In this document: piece after piece, positions 14,659-21,758 of the stretch | Numbering within the stretch: the first letter of the stretch is position 1 | Layout: the number at the start of each line of letters is the position of its first letter | Source: JBAYDV01 sp041668045 | GTDB lineage: Bacteria > Bacteroidota > Bacteroidia > Bacteroidales > UBA932 | Length of the DNA stretch: 35,314 nt | Assembly: GCA_041668045.1 (NCBI GenBank) | Contig: JBAYDV010000009.1 | Location: 1-35,314 of the forward strand | Direction: 5' to 3' | The notes under the pieces: generated by a model | Databases searched by the model: none | The model's input: the letters and a program-made list of their open reading frames with translations, nothing else | What the model was told of the DNA's origin: nothing | Made by a program: the position numbers and the translations under genes

Positions 14659-15396
14659 ATGGCTCTATTATCCGAAAAAAAAATAGGGAAACAGACGAGT
14701 CGTTTGAGATTAACCATTCATTGTCATACTTTGAATGGGTTTTCTTTTGATATAGCTGACAGAGCAGATAATATTCTATATATTTCAGAAAAAGATCTTT
14801 CTTCTTCTGAAATATTTAGTCATACTTTAGTTAAAAATAAAGACTACTTTCAAGTAAAAGTATTAATAAATACAGAAAAATATACTCTAGTACCTAATAA
14901 CGTAGGGAAAACTGGTCTAAATGAAGAATTTGACATAGATGGTAATTACGCATTATCTGAGTTATTTGATATAAATTCAAATGAAATGGTAATTGCTTCT
15001 AAACTTAATTTCTATCCAGCCACTTTTTTCTTCGCAATAGATCGTAAATTTTATAAGAATCTATCATATTCTTTTACGAATACTGTTATATTACCTTTAT
15101 CGCAAACTTTACTTGAGACAGGTTTAGAAATTAATCAAAATAATAAAATTCTTCTTCACATTACTGATGATAAAATACATGTTGTAGCCATTGAAAGAAG
15201 TAAATTATTATTAATAAATTCATATCCAGCTACTGATATTAATACGATTACATATTTTGTATTTTTGGTAACTAAGGAAGTTATGTTTAATCCTTTATTT
15301 ACATTCATTTATCTTAGTAGTGATATTGATAATCCTATTGCAATAGTGGATAGACTTAAAGAATATTATAAATCAGTTCAACAAATTTCACACTAA
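14659..15396 (+). CDS. DUF3822 family protein
   Basis: 245 aa soluble protein without signal or membrane segment. The N-terminal SRLRLTIHCHTLNGFSFDIADRADNILYIS and the later KFYKNLSYSFTNTVILPLSQTLLETG region fit DUF3822, a Bacteroidota family thought to have an actin-like (ASKHA) fold akin to PilM/FtsA; that structural relation is recalled, not demonstrated here. It lies between a membrane-anchored pseudopilin-like protein (11 nt upstream) and rsmD (11 nt downstream). The pairing suggests a cytoplasmic partner for the membrane protein, which is inference. Function unknown; length is in the expected range. Confidence 0.7.
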   Translation: MALLSEKKIGKQTSRLRLTIHCHTLNGFSFDIADRADNILYISEKDLSSSEIFSHTLVKNKDYFQVKVLINTEKYTLVPNNVGKTGLNEEFDIDGNYALSELFDINSNEMVIASKLNFYPATFFFAIDRKFYKNLSYSFTNTVILPLSQTLLETGLEINQNNKILLHITDDKIHVVAIERSKLLLINSYPATDINTITYFVFLVTKEVMFNPLFTFIYLSSDIDNPIAIVDRLKEYYKSVQQISH

Positions 15397-15407
15397 TATT
15401 TAATATT

Positions 15408-15962
15408 ATGAGAATTATAGGAGGAGAACTAAGAGGTAAGCAAATATTTCCACCAAGTGGTTTTAATGCTAGACCTACTACTGATTTTGCTAAAGAGGGC
15501 TTGTTTAATACACTTTCTAATCAATGTGATTTCGAAAATTTGCGTGTATTAGATCTTTTCTCTGGCACTGGGAGTATATCATATGAATTCGCTTCAAGAG
15601 GGTGTACAGACATCTATTCTATAGAAATGAGTCCTTTACACTTTAATTTCATACGAAAGACTATTAAAGAATTGAATTTTAATAAAAGCATACGTCCTTT
15701 ACATCAAAATGTCTTCGATTTTTTAAATATCTGTAAGATTGATTTTGACTGTATATTCGCAGATCCTCCATATTCTATTAAGGGCTTAGATACTCTACCT
15801 GATAGAATTTTCAATAATCAGAAAAATAATAATTTGACTTGCCTTTTAAAAAAAGGAGGAATCTTCATATTAGAGCATCCAGACTCATATTCTTTTATAG
15901 ATAACCCTCATTTTATTAAAGAAAAGAAGTACGGCAATGTACATTTTTCATTTTTTGCTTAA
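15408..15962 (+). CDS. rsmD: 16S rRNA (guanine966-N2)-methyltransferase
   Basis: 184 aa Rossmann-fold SAM-dependent methyltransferase modifying G966 of 16S rRNA. The start MRIIGGELRGKQI is typical of RsmD. The SAM motif DLFSGTGS is at 49-56, the adenine-binding acidic residue is in YSIEMSP (about 70-76), and the catalytic N6/N2-type motif DPPY is at 119-122. Length matches the family (about 180-190). It is the last gene of a three-gene unit; the tRNA promoter begins 15 nt after its stop, with no separate terminator visible between them. Confidence 0.93.
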   Translation: MRIIGGELRGKQIFPPSGFNARPTTDFAKEGLFNTLSNQCDFENLRVLDLFSGTGSISYEFASRGCTDIYSIEMSPLHFNFIRKTIKELNFNKSIRPLHQNVFDFLNICKIDFDCIFADPPYSIKGLDTLPDRIFNNQKNNNLTCLLKKGGIFILEHPDSYSFIDNPHFIKEKKYGNVHFSFFA

Positions 15963-15976
15963 AAATGCAAAAAAAA

Positions 15977-16007
15977 TTTGGAGTTATGCAAATATTACTT
16001 ATATTTG
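15977..16007 (+). promoter_or_regulatory. Promoter of the tRNA-Asp pair
   Basis: TTTG (15977-15980), exactly 19 nt, TATATTTG (16000-16007): a complete Bacteroidota housekeeping promoter. Predicted start about 16014, 14 nt ahead of the first tRNA. Confidence 0.75.
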
Positions 16008-16027
16008 CAATCCCAAAAGGGAAACAA

Positions 16028-16105
16028 GGTGCAATAGTTCAGTTTGGTTAGAATACATGCCTGTCACGCATGGGGTCACGAGTTCGAGCCTCGTTTGCAC
16101 CGCCA
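16028..16105 (+). tRNA. tRNA-Asp (GTC), first copy
   Basis: 78 nt including encoded CCA. Acceptor GGTGCAA (16028-16034) pairs with TTGCACC (16095-16101), discriminator G, CCA at 16103-16105. The anticodon loop is CTGTCAC with anticodon GTC; T arm ACGAG-TTCGAGC-CTCGT. Compared with the second copy it has one extra T in the D loop (AGTTTGG versus AGTTGG) and an A-to-G change in the T loop. The fold remains intact. Confidence 0.95.
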
Positions 16106-16155
16106 AACAAAAAGATAGTTCAAAAAAATAGATTCTATTAATATTAGAATAATAT

Positions 16156-16232
16156 GGTGCAATAGTTCAGTTGGTTAGAATACATGCCTGTCACGCATGG
16201 GGTCACGAGTTCGAACCTCGTTTGCACCGCCA
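16156..16232 (+). tRNA. tRNA-Asp (GTC), second copy
   Basis: 77 nt with encoded CCA, 50 nt after the first copy. Acceptor GGTGCAA with TTGCACC, anticodon GTC, T loop TTCGAAC (canonical). It differs from the first copy only in the D loop length and one T-loop base, so a recent tandem duplication is likely. The spacer can form a small A/T hairpin (ATTCTA with TAGAAT). A terminator follows directly. Confidence 0.96.
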
Positions 16233-16233
16233 G

Positions 16234-16267
16234 AAAAAAGAAATTGAGAAATCAGTTTCTTTTTTTT
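16234..16267 (+). terminator. Terminator of the tRNA transcript
   Basis: AAAAAAGAAATTG (16234-16246) pairs with CAGTTTCTTTTTT (16253-16265) through one T-G wobble, with a 6-nt loop and a continuing T-run. It begins 2 nt after the CCA of the second tRNA. Confidence 0.75.
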
Positions 16268-16278
16268 ATTATCTTTAC

Positions 16279-16300
16279 GTACAAACTTAAAAGATTGTAC
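16279..16300 (+). promoter_or_regulatory. 22-bp palindrome just upstream of the AraC-type regulator
   Basis: GTACAA-n-CTT then two bases then AAG-n-TTGTAC: nine of the eleven positions in each half are symmetric. It ends 8 nt before the ATG at 16309. The position suits an operator or 5'-UTR site for autoregulation; which protein binds is unknown. Confidence 0.5.
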
Positions 16301-16308
16301 TATATTGA

Positions 16309-17166
16309 ATGAATAATATCCCTCAAATAAATTTTAATAAAAAACAAAACATTGGTTTTGAACTTATTAGTTTAGAGAAACTTATTATTAAGCTAAATAA
16401 ACCAATCAATCATAATCCATTTCTTCCTCATAGGCTAAATTTTTTCGCTATACTTATCATTTCTGATGGAGAGGTGAATCATAGCGTCGATTTAAAGAAC
16501 TATCATCTGCGTGCAGGAGATGTAATGGTAATATCCAAAGGGCAAATACATGCATTTGATCAGAATTCTCAATATAAAGGTTATTTAGTGCTTTTTACAG
16601 AAGCCTTTATGCAAAAATATATAGCTCAATCTACTATTATTAAAGTTACTCATTTATATAATTATTTTATTGGTCAAGAAATAATCTCCAACCCTGATAA
16701 TAATCAAATGATGATTGAGACTATTAAAAATGAATTAAATATACCTTCTCCATCATTGCCAAATATTATAGGTGCTCTCTTAAGTATTTATTTACTTAGA
16801 TTAAATGATAATAATATTAATTCTACTATGCAGATAGATAATAGAAGCTTAAAATTATTTGATGCTTTTAAAACATTAGTAGAAGAAAGATTTACTAAAA
16901 CACGTAATGCTAAAGTATTTGCGTCTATAATGTCTATTTCTTACAAACACCTTAACGAAGTGTGCAAAATAATAGTCAATATGACAGCTAAAGCATTTAT
17001 TGATAATTATGTTACCTTAGAAGCTAAACGAAAATTAATTACCACTTCTCTTTCGGTAAAAGAAATATCTTTTTCTTTAGGTTTTGATGAACCTACTAAT
17101 TTTCTAAAATATTTTAAAAGACAAACAAATTTATCGCCTGCAGAATTTAGAAAAAAATTATTATAA
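16309..17166 (+). CDS. AraC family transcriptional regulator
   Basis: 285 aa. The N-terminal cupin-like effector domain (about 1-150) shows the LRAGDVMVISKGQIHAFD strand-turn typical of AraC ligand-binding cupins. The C-terminal double HTH (about 200-285) has SISYKHLNEVCKIIV, then SVKEISFSLGFDEPTNFLKYFKRQTNLSPAEFRK, the strongly conserved AraC/XylS signature. Cytosolic DNA-binding activator or repressor. It reads towards an operon of a secreted MoaF-like protein and two NAD(P)-type oxidoreductases beginning 90 nt downstream. That operon has its own promoter and palindrome, so this gene is its likely regulator, by proximity. The ligand is unknown. Confidence 0.93.
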   Translation: MNNIPQINFNKKQNIGFELISLEKLIIKLNKPINHNPFLPHRLNFFAILIISDGEVNHSVDLKNYHLRAGDVMVISKGQIHAFDQNSQYKGYLVLFTEAFMQKYIAQSTIIKVTHLYNYFIGQEIISNPDNNQMMIETIKNELNIPSPSLPNIIGALLSIYLLRLNDNNINSTMQIDNRSLKLFDAFKTLVEERFTKTRNAKVFASIMSISYKHLNEVCKIIVNMTAKAFIDNYVTLEAKRKLITTSLSVKEISFSLGFDEPTNFLKYFKRQTNLSPAEFRKKLL

Positions 17167-17201
17167 GTTAGATATTTACCATCCATTTTCTTATATTAAC
17201 C

Positions 17202-17232
17202 TTTACTTAAATGTATTAAGTAAGTATTTTTG
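17202..17232 (+). promoter_or_regulatory. Promoter with operator-like palindrome in its spacer
   Basis: The -33-like TTTA (17202-17205), 19 nt, then TATTTTTG (17225-17232), matching TAnnTTTG. The spacer is almost filled by a perfect inverted repeat, TTACTTAA (17203-17210), 5 nt, TTAAGTAA (17216-17223). A protein bound there would block or reshape RNA polymerase binding. Predicted start near 17239, 18 nt before the MoaF-like gene. Confidence 0.55.
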
Positions 17233-17256
17233 TATATATTATAAAAATAAAAAAAT

Positions 17257-17709
17257 ATGAAAAAAAACATTTTATTATTTTTTCTACTATCTATTGTAGG
17301 AATTGGAAATATTTATGCTCAGAAAAAGACTTCTCAAAATTCAGAAATTTATCAATTTTCTGAACCAGGATATTTATTAGATGGCTATATGTTTAATTAT
17401 ACATATCAAAATGGCAAGTCTTTACATATGGAATTTAATAATGGCAAAGCTAGATACAGATGGCTTAATGGTCCTCGAAAAGGCAAAGGTAATCAGGATA
17501 TAACATATCGTTGTCGTAAGATTGGTAATGATTTATATTTATTAAATTGGAATGAAACAGGACTAAAGGATTATCTGACACTTGTATTAAACTTTAAAGA
17601 TAGTACGGTTTTCAGTTCAATTATAGTAGGTTATGAGAATAATCCGAATAGGCCAAGAAGAACTACTTTTGAAGCTGGAAAAATAAATTATTTAAAAATA
17701 CAAAAATGA
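17257..17709 (+). CDS. Secreted MoaF-like (lipocalin-fold) protein
   Basis: 150 aa. Signal peptide at residues 1-21 (MKKNILLFFLL ... NIYA-Q). The mature part resembles the MoaF/MoaF-like beta-barrel family: GKSLHMEFNNGKARYRWLNG at about 49-68, then IGNDLYLLNWNE and LTLVLNFKDSTVFSSII. MoaF was named from a molybdenum-related operon, but its biochemistry is unclear, and nothing here indicates molybdopterin synthesis. Secretion is notable because its two operon partners are cytoplasmic reductases; it may bind a small ligand in the periplasm. Its stop overlaps the next start by 4 nt (ATGA), so translation is coupled. Confidence 0.65.
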   Translation: MKKNILLFFLLSIVGIGNIYAQKKTSQNSEIYQFSEPGYLLDGYMFNYTYQNGKSLHMEFNNGKARYRWLNGPRKGKGNQDITYRCRKIGNDLYLLNWNETGLKDYLTLVLNFKDSTVFSSIIVGYENNPNRPRRTTFEAGKINYLKIQK

Positions 17710-18554
17710 AAATAGCAGTAACTACAGCAAGTGGAAACTTAGGATCATCCATAGTTAAGCACTTGAAAAAAGAAATAGGAAGCGAAAATGTAATTGGTAT
17801 CGCTCGTACTCCAGAAAAAGCAAAATCATTAGGTGTTGAAATAAGAAAAGGTGATTATAACAGTAAAGAGGACTTTCTGTCGGCTCTAAAAGGAGTTGAT
17901 AAAGTAGTTTTAGTTTCTGGTATGGATCATCCGGATAAAAGGATACAGCAGCATCGTAATGTGATTGAGGCAGCTAAGGAAAATGGTGTTAAAAAGATAG
18001 TATATACTAGTATAATAGGTTCAGCTGAAGGCAATGCATTTAGCCCTATAGTAGCAAGTAATCGTCAGACTGAAGAAGATATTAAAAATTCCGGACTACA
18101 ATGGGCCATAGGTAGAAATGGTCTATATATTGAGCCTGATTTAGAATATATTGAAAATTATATTAAAGAAGGTGGTATAATTAATAGTGCTGCAGATGGA
18201 TTATGTGGTTACACATCTAGGCAAGAGTTGGCTTATGCTTATTTTAAGCTAGTTAGCGATGATAAATTGAATGGTAATACATATAACTTATTTGGCAAGC
18301 CTATTACTCAAAATGAACTTACTAAAGCGATCAATAAAGCATTTAATACAAATCTTGTATATAAAAGCATATCTGTAGATGAATATACCGCTCTAAGAAA
18401 AGCTGCTCTAGGTGAATTTATGGGTACTGTTATTGGCGGTATTTACGAAGGTATCAGAATGGGTAAATTTTCAGGCATTTCTGATTTTTCAACCGTGACC
18501 GGTCGCGCACATAAATCTATTGATGAAATGATTATTAATTTTTTAAATAAATAA
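17706..18554 (+). CDS. NmrA/QOR2-like NAD(P)-binding oxidoreductase
   Basis: 282 aa atypical short-chain dehydrogenase. The Rossmann nucleotide loop TTASGNLGSSIV is at residues 6-17 and a DKVVLVSG strand at about 65-72. KKIVYTSIIGS and the pattern of C-terminal helices match NmrA/QOR2-type NAD(P)H:quinone oxidoreductases, which lack the usual SDR Tyr-Lys pair and reduce quinones or sense redox state. Cytosolic. It overlaps the MoaF-like gene by 4 nt and is followed 1 nt later by a PanE-like reductase, so the three form one tight operon. The substrate is unknown; a role in handling a reactive quinone or carbonyl compound is a guess from the gene set. Confidence 0.82.
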   Translation: MKIAVTTASGNLGSSIVKHLKKEIGSENVIGIARTPEKAKSLGVEIRKGDYNSKEDFLSALKGVDKVVLVSGMDHPDKRIQQHRNVIEAAKENGVKKIVYTSIIGSAEGNAFSPIVASNRQTEEDIKNSGLQWAIGRNGLYIEPDLEYIENYIKEGGIINSAADGLCGYTSRQELAYAYFKLVSDDKLNGNTYNLFGKPITQNELTKAINKAFNTNLVYKSISVDEYTALRKAALGEFMGTVIGGIYEGIRMGKFSGISDFSTVTGRAHKSIDEMIINFLNK

Positions 18555-18555
18555 A

Positions 18556-19485
18556 ATGGATTTAAATTACAATATTATAGGCACTGGAGCCCTAGGAGGC
18601 TTCTACGGTGGTATATTAGCTCATAGTGGGAAACAAGTTAATTTTTTACTACATAGTGATTATGATTATGTCCTTGAGAATGGTTTGCAAGTAGATTCTG
18701 GTGAGAATAGTTTTCACATTGATAAGGTCAATGCATATAATGACACTAATAAGATGCCTAAGGCTGATGTAGTTTTAGTTACTCTTAAAACTACAAACAA
18801 TCATTTATTAAAGTCTCTTCTGAAGCCAATAGTAGATAAGAATACAATAGTTATTTTAATTCAAAATGGTATCTATATGGAAGAGCGACTTTCAGAAGAC
18901 TTTCCTCAACTAACTATTGGCGGAGGTTCTGCATTTATTTGTTGTTATAAAGCTGGACCTGGTCATATACATCATGTTGACTATGGTTCGCTCACAATCG
19001 GACTACATAATAATAAATCATTAGAGAATATCGACATAATGAAGCAAGTGGTATCTGATTTTAAGTTAGCGGGTATTCAATCTAATTATGATGATAACTT
19101 ATTTTCTATTAGATGGAAAAAACTTATATGGAATATAGCTTTTAATGGTATATGTGTAGTGCTTAACACACAAACAAATAAATTAATGAATAATCCATCT
19201 TCTCGTGCTATGTTAAAAGATATCATGCTGGAAGTTATCTCTGCTGCCAGAGCATGTGGAGTTCCTATAGAGGATGAGATAGCTGAGAAGACTTTGATTC
19301 ATACAGACAAGATGACCCCCTATGCTCCAAGTATGAAATTGGACTATGATGCTAAACGTCCTTTGGAGATAGAAGCAATTTACGATAATGCTGCATCTCT
19401 AGCGGCTAAACATGGTTATGATATGAAATTAACTAAAATGATAGCTAAAGAATTACGTTTTTTAACATCAGATGAAAATTATTAG
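18556..19485 (+). CDS. Ketopantoate reductase (PanE/ApbA) family protein
   Basis: 309 aa. The N-terminal NADPH-binding motif IGTGALGGFYG is at residues 8-18. VVLVTLKTTNN (about 73-83), QNGIYMEE with the conserved Asn, and the C-terminal helical domain containing RWKKLIWNIAFNGICVV (lysine and asparagine of the active-site region) are as in PanE/ApbA. The named reaction is 2-dehydropantoate to pantoate for coenzyme A. Since no panB or panC is adjacent and it sits in a regulated oxidoreductase operon, it may be a paralogue with another 2-oxo-acid or related substrate. It is the last gene of the operon, followed by a strong terminator. Confidence 0.85.
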   Translation: MDLNYNIIGTGALGGFYGGILAHSGKQVNFLLHSDYDYVLENGLQVDSGENSFHIDKVNAYNDTNKMPKADVVLVTLKTTNNHLLKSLLKPIVDKNTIVILIQNGIYMEERLSEDFPQLTIGGGSAFICCYKAGPGHIHHVDYGSLTIGLHNNKSLENIDIMKQVVSDFKLAGIQSNYDDNLFSIRWKKLIWNIAFNGICVVLNTQTNKLMNNPSSRAMLKDIMLEVISAARACGVPIEDEIAEKTLIHTDKMTPYAPSMKLDYDAKRPLEIEAIYDNAASLAAKHGYDMKLTKMIAKELRFLTSDENY

Positions 19486-19502
19486 GATTAATTTTTTGTA
19501 AT

Positions 19503-19552
19503 TAAAAAGCCCATATAAGCTTTATTAAATATACTTATATGGGCTATTTTTT
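19503..19552. terminator. Bidirectional intrinsic terminator
   Basis: AGCCCATATAAG (19508-19519) and CTTATATGGGCT (19534-19545) are perfectly complementary over 12 bp with a 14-nt loop. T-runs flank it on both strands, so it can end both the PanE-like operon (+) and the convergent M13 peptidase gene (-). Confidence 0.88.
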
Positions 19553-19584
19553 AAAGATTATTTTAAATCTTTTTCAGATATTTA

Positions 19585-21681
19585 TTACCATATATTTACT
19601 CTATCTTCAGGAGCAATATATAATTTATTGTCTTTTTTAACATTAAAAGCTTTATACCAAGCGGCAATTTCAGGTAAAGCGCCATTTACTCTCCATTTGC
19701 CTAATGAATGCTCATCTGTTTTAGTACGGAGTAATATCTCTTCTGGTCGTATGTTCTGTGCCCATACTCCTGCATATGCTAAGAAGAATCTTTGTTCTGG
19801 CGTGAAACCATGACTTACTGGCAATTTAGATTTTCTAGCTTGTTCTATTTTATTGCCATTCTCATCTGTTACATATATAGGTTCACTACTACCACTAGTA
19901 GCATTTAAAAACGCTTGATACGAAATTTCAAGACCACCATGGTCTGCGATATTCTCACCAAGTGTAAAGGCACCATTGCCATAGACACCAGGAGCTACTT
20001 CTATAGAATTGAAATGATCTACCATTACCTGTGTACGTTTTTTGAATCCTGCACGGTCTTCTTTGGTCCACCAGTCATTTAAATTTCCTTCTTTATCGAA
20101 TAGAGAACCTTGGTCATCAAAGCCATGGGTCATTTCATGTCCTATAACGACGCCAATAGCTCCATAGTTAAATGCATCATCTGCATTCATATCGAAGAAA
20201 GGACGTTGAAGGATGGCTGCTGGGAAGCATATCTCGTTTGTTCCTGGATTATAATATGCATTTACTGTTTGTGGAGTCATTCCCCATTTTTCTCTATCGA
20301 CTGGTTTGCCAAAGTCACTATAGTTATCTGCTATCATGAAACGTTTAACTTTTAACATATTTTCATAGAATGAATTCTTTGAATCTATTGTTAATGAAGA
20401 GAAGTCTTTCCATTTGTCAGGATAACCAATTTTGATTTTATAGGCTGCTAATTTTTCTAAAGCTTTGTCTTTAGTAGTTTGAGACATCCATTCTTGTGCT
20501 AGTATTCTTTGTCCTAGAGAAATTTGAAGGTTATGCACTAATTTTAGCATTCTCTCTTTAGCCTCTGGTGGAAAGTATTTATGAACATACATCTGTCCTA
20601 CTGGATCGCCTAAAGAACTATTTACTATAGATACCGCTCTTTTCCATCTTGGACTTGGAGCTTTTTTTCCTGATAGTATTTTTCCATTGAAATTGAAATT
20701 TTCAGCATACATATCATCTCCTAGTAGAGATGCTGCTCCATCGATTGTTTGCCATTGTAAATATGCTACTAGATCTTTTACGTTTGCTTTATTCATTAAT
20801 TGAACTGCTTCGTGTAAATGTTCTTTCTGTCCTATAGAAAGTTCTTTTACTCCTTTTAGTCCTATAGCTGACAAATACGCATCCCAATCTAGAAGAGGTT
20901 CTTTTTTAGACAATTCCTCTATCGTCATTTTATTATAATTAAGATATGGGTCTCTTAATTTTACATTATCGTATGCTGCTTTAGCTAAAGGAGTTTCGAT
21001 TTTTAATACTGATTTAGCTTTCTGAGCAGCCTGTTTTTCTGTAAATCCAGATAGCACAAACATTTTAGTTATGTGTTTGATATATGCTTCTCTGATTTTT
21101 AATGTTTTGGCATCTTTGTCTATGTAATAATCTCTTGATCCAAGTGTGTATCCACCTTGATAAGTCTGAACCAGATTAACATTACTACTTGAAGGGTCTG
21201 CTGATACATAGATGCTAAGCATACCAGATATTACACCTTTTTTCTGAAGATCCAGGAATGTAGAAAATAATTCTTTTCTATTTTTAACTGAACTTAATTC
21301 TTCAAGATAAGGTTTAATTGGAGAGGCAGCTTCATTATTTAATCTGGTACTATCCATAGCTAAATTATAAAGGTCTCCTATCTTCTGCTCATTCGTTCCT
21401 TCTTCATAGTCATCTTTCGATGCTATTTCTGTAATTAAAGTTTTAAGATTAAGTTTAGTGTTCTCTCCTATTTGATCAAAAGCACCAAAACGGGAATATT
21501 CATCTGATATTGGATTGTTTTTCATCCAACCACCACAAGCATATTGATAGAAATCATCTTGAGCGGTAACTGTTGTATCAAGATTTGTTATATCAAGACC
21601 ATCTGTTAATTTAGGTTGATTATTACATGCATTTATCATTAGTAATGATATACTAGTTATTAGTACTGTTTTAATTTTCAT
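19585..21681 (-). CDS. pepO: M13 family zinc metalloendopeptidase lipoprotein (PepO/neprilysin-like)
   Basis: 698 aa. Lipoprotein signal with lipobox INAC (Cys19), then the M13 start DDFYQYACGGWMKNNPI. The large helical N-terminal domain (about 40-450) caps the catalytic C-terminal domain: NAYYNPGTNEICFPAAILQ (substrate strand), GHEMTHGFDDQG with zinc His515 and His519 and Glu516, and GENIADHGGL with third ligand Glu576 and Asp580. The C-terminal RVNIW corresponds to the family's conserved Trp ending. It cleaves small peptides at the periplasmic or outer-membrane face. The length is typical. The mdh terminator hairpin lies only about 20 nt upstream of the ATG, leaving little room for a separate promoter. 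Confidence 0.96.
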   Translation of the reverse strand: MKIKTVLITSISLLMINACNNQPKLTDGLDITNLDTTVTAQDDFYQYACGGWMKNNPISDEYSRFGAFDQIGENTKLNLKTLITEIASKDDYEEGTNEQKIGDLYNLAMDSTRLNNEAASPIKPYLEELSSVKNRKELFSTFLDLQKKGVISGMLSIYVSADPSSSNVNLVQTYQGGYTLGSRDYYIDKDAKTLKIREAYIKHITKMFVLSGFTEKQAAQKAKSVLKIETPLAKAAYDNVKLRDPYLNYNKMTIEELSKKEPLLDWDAYLSAIGLKGVKELSIGQKEHLHEAVQLMNKANVKDLVAYLQWQTIDGAASLLGDDMYAENFNFNGKILSGKKAPSPRWKRAVSIVNSSLGDPVGQMYVHKYFPPEAKERMLKLVHNLQISLGQRILAQEWMSQTTKDKALEKLAAYKIKIGYPDKWKDFSSLTIDSKNSFYENMLKVKRFMIADNYSDFGKPVDREKWGMTPQTVNAYYNPGTNEICFPAAILQRPFFDMNADDAFNYGAIGVVIGHEMTHGFDDQGSLFDKEGNLNDWWTKEDRAGFKKRTQVMVDHFNSIEVAPGVYGNGAFTLGENIADHGGLEISYQAFLNATSGSSEPIYVTDENGNKIEQARKSKLPVSHGFTPEQRFFLAYAGVWAQNIRPEEILLRTKTDEHSLGKWRVNGALPEIAAWYKAFNVKKDNKLYIAPEDRVNIW

Positions 21682-21693
21682 ATTATTTATTTA

Positions 21694-21734
21694 TTAAAAA
21701 AACACTGTACCTTTCTTAAGACTGGTACAGTGTT
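21694..21734 (-). terminator. mdh terminator in the M13 peptidase leader
   Basis: The minus strand has AACACTGTACC (21734-21724), a 12-nt loop, GGTACAGTGTT (21711-21701) and a T-run (to about 21696): a perfect 11-bp stem. It follows the mdh stop (21759) by about 25 nt and ends about 13 nt before the start of the peptidase gene at 21681. Confidence 0.85.
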
Positions 21735-21758
21735 AAATTAGTAATTAGATAAAGCTAA

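Noticed and set aside
15937..16131. 64-codon open frame crossing the first tRNA
   Set aside because: It overlaps the tRNA-Asp gene and its promoter, and the translation is unlike any protein; an open frame by chance.
16028..16232. 77-nt direct repeat that could suggest a CRISPR-like or attachment-site duplication
   Set aside because: Each unit folds as a complete tRNA-Asp with CCA; no integrase or mobile gene is nearby.
17257..17709. Molybdenum cofactor biosynthesis gene, from the MoaF name
   Set aside because: The product has a signal peptide and no other moa/moe gene is present; the name reflects a domain family only.
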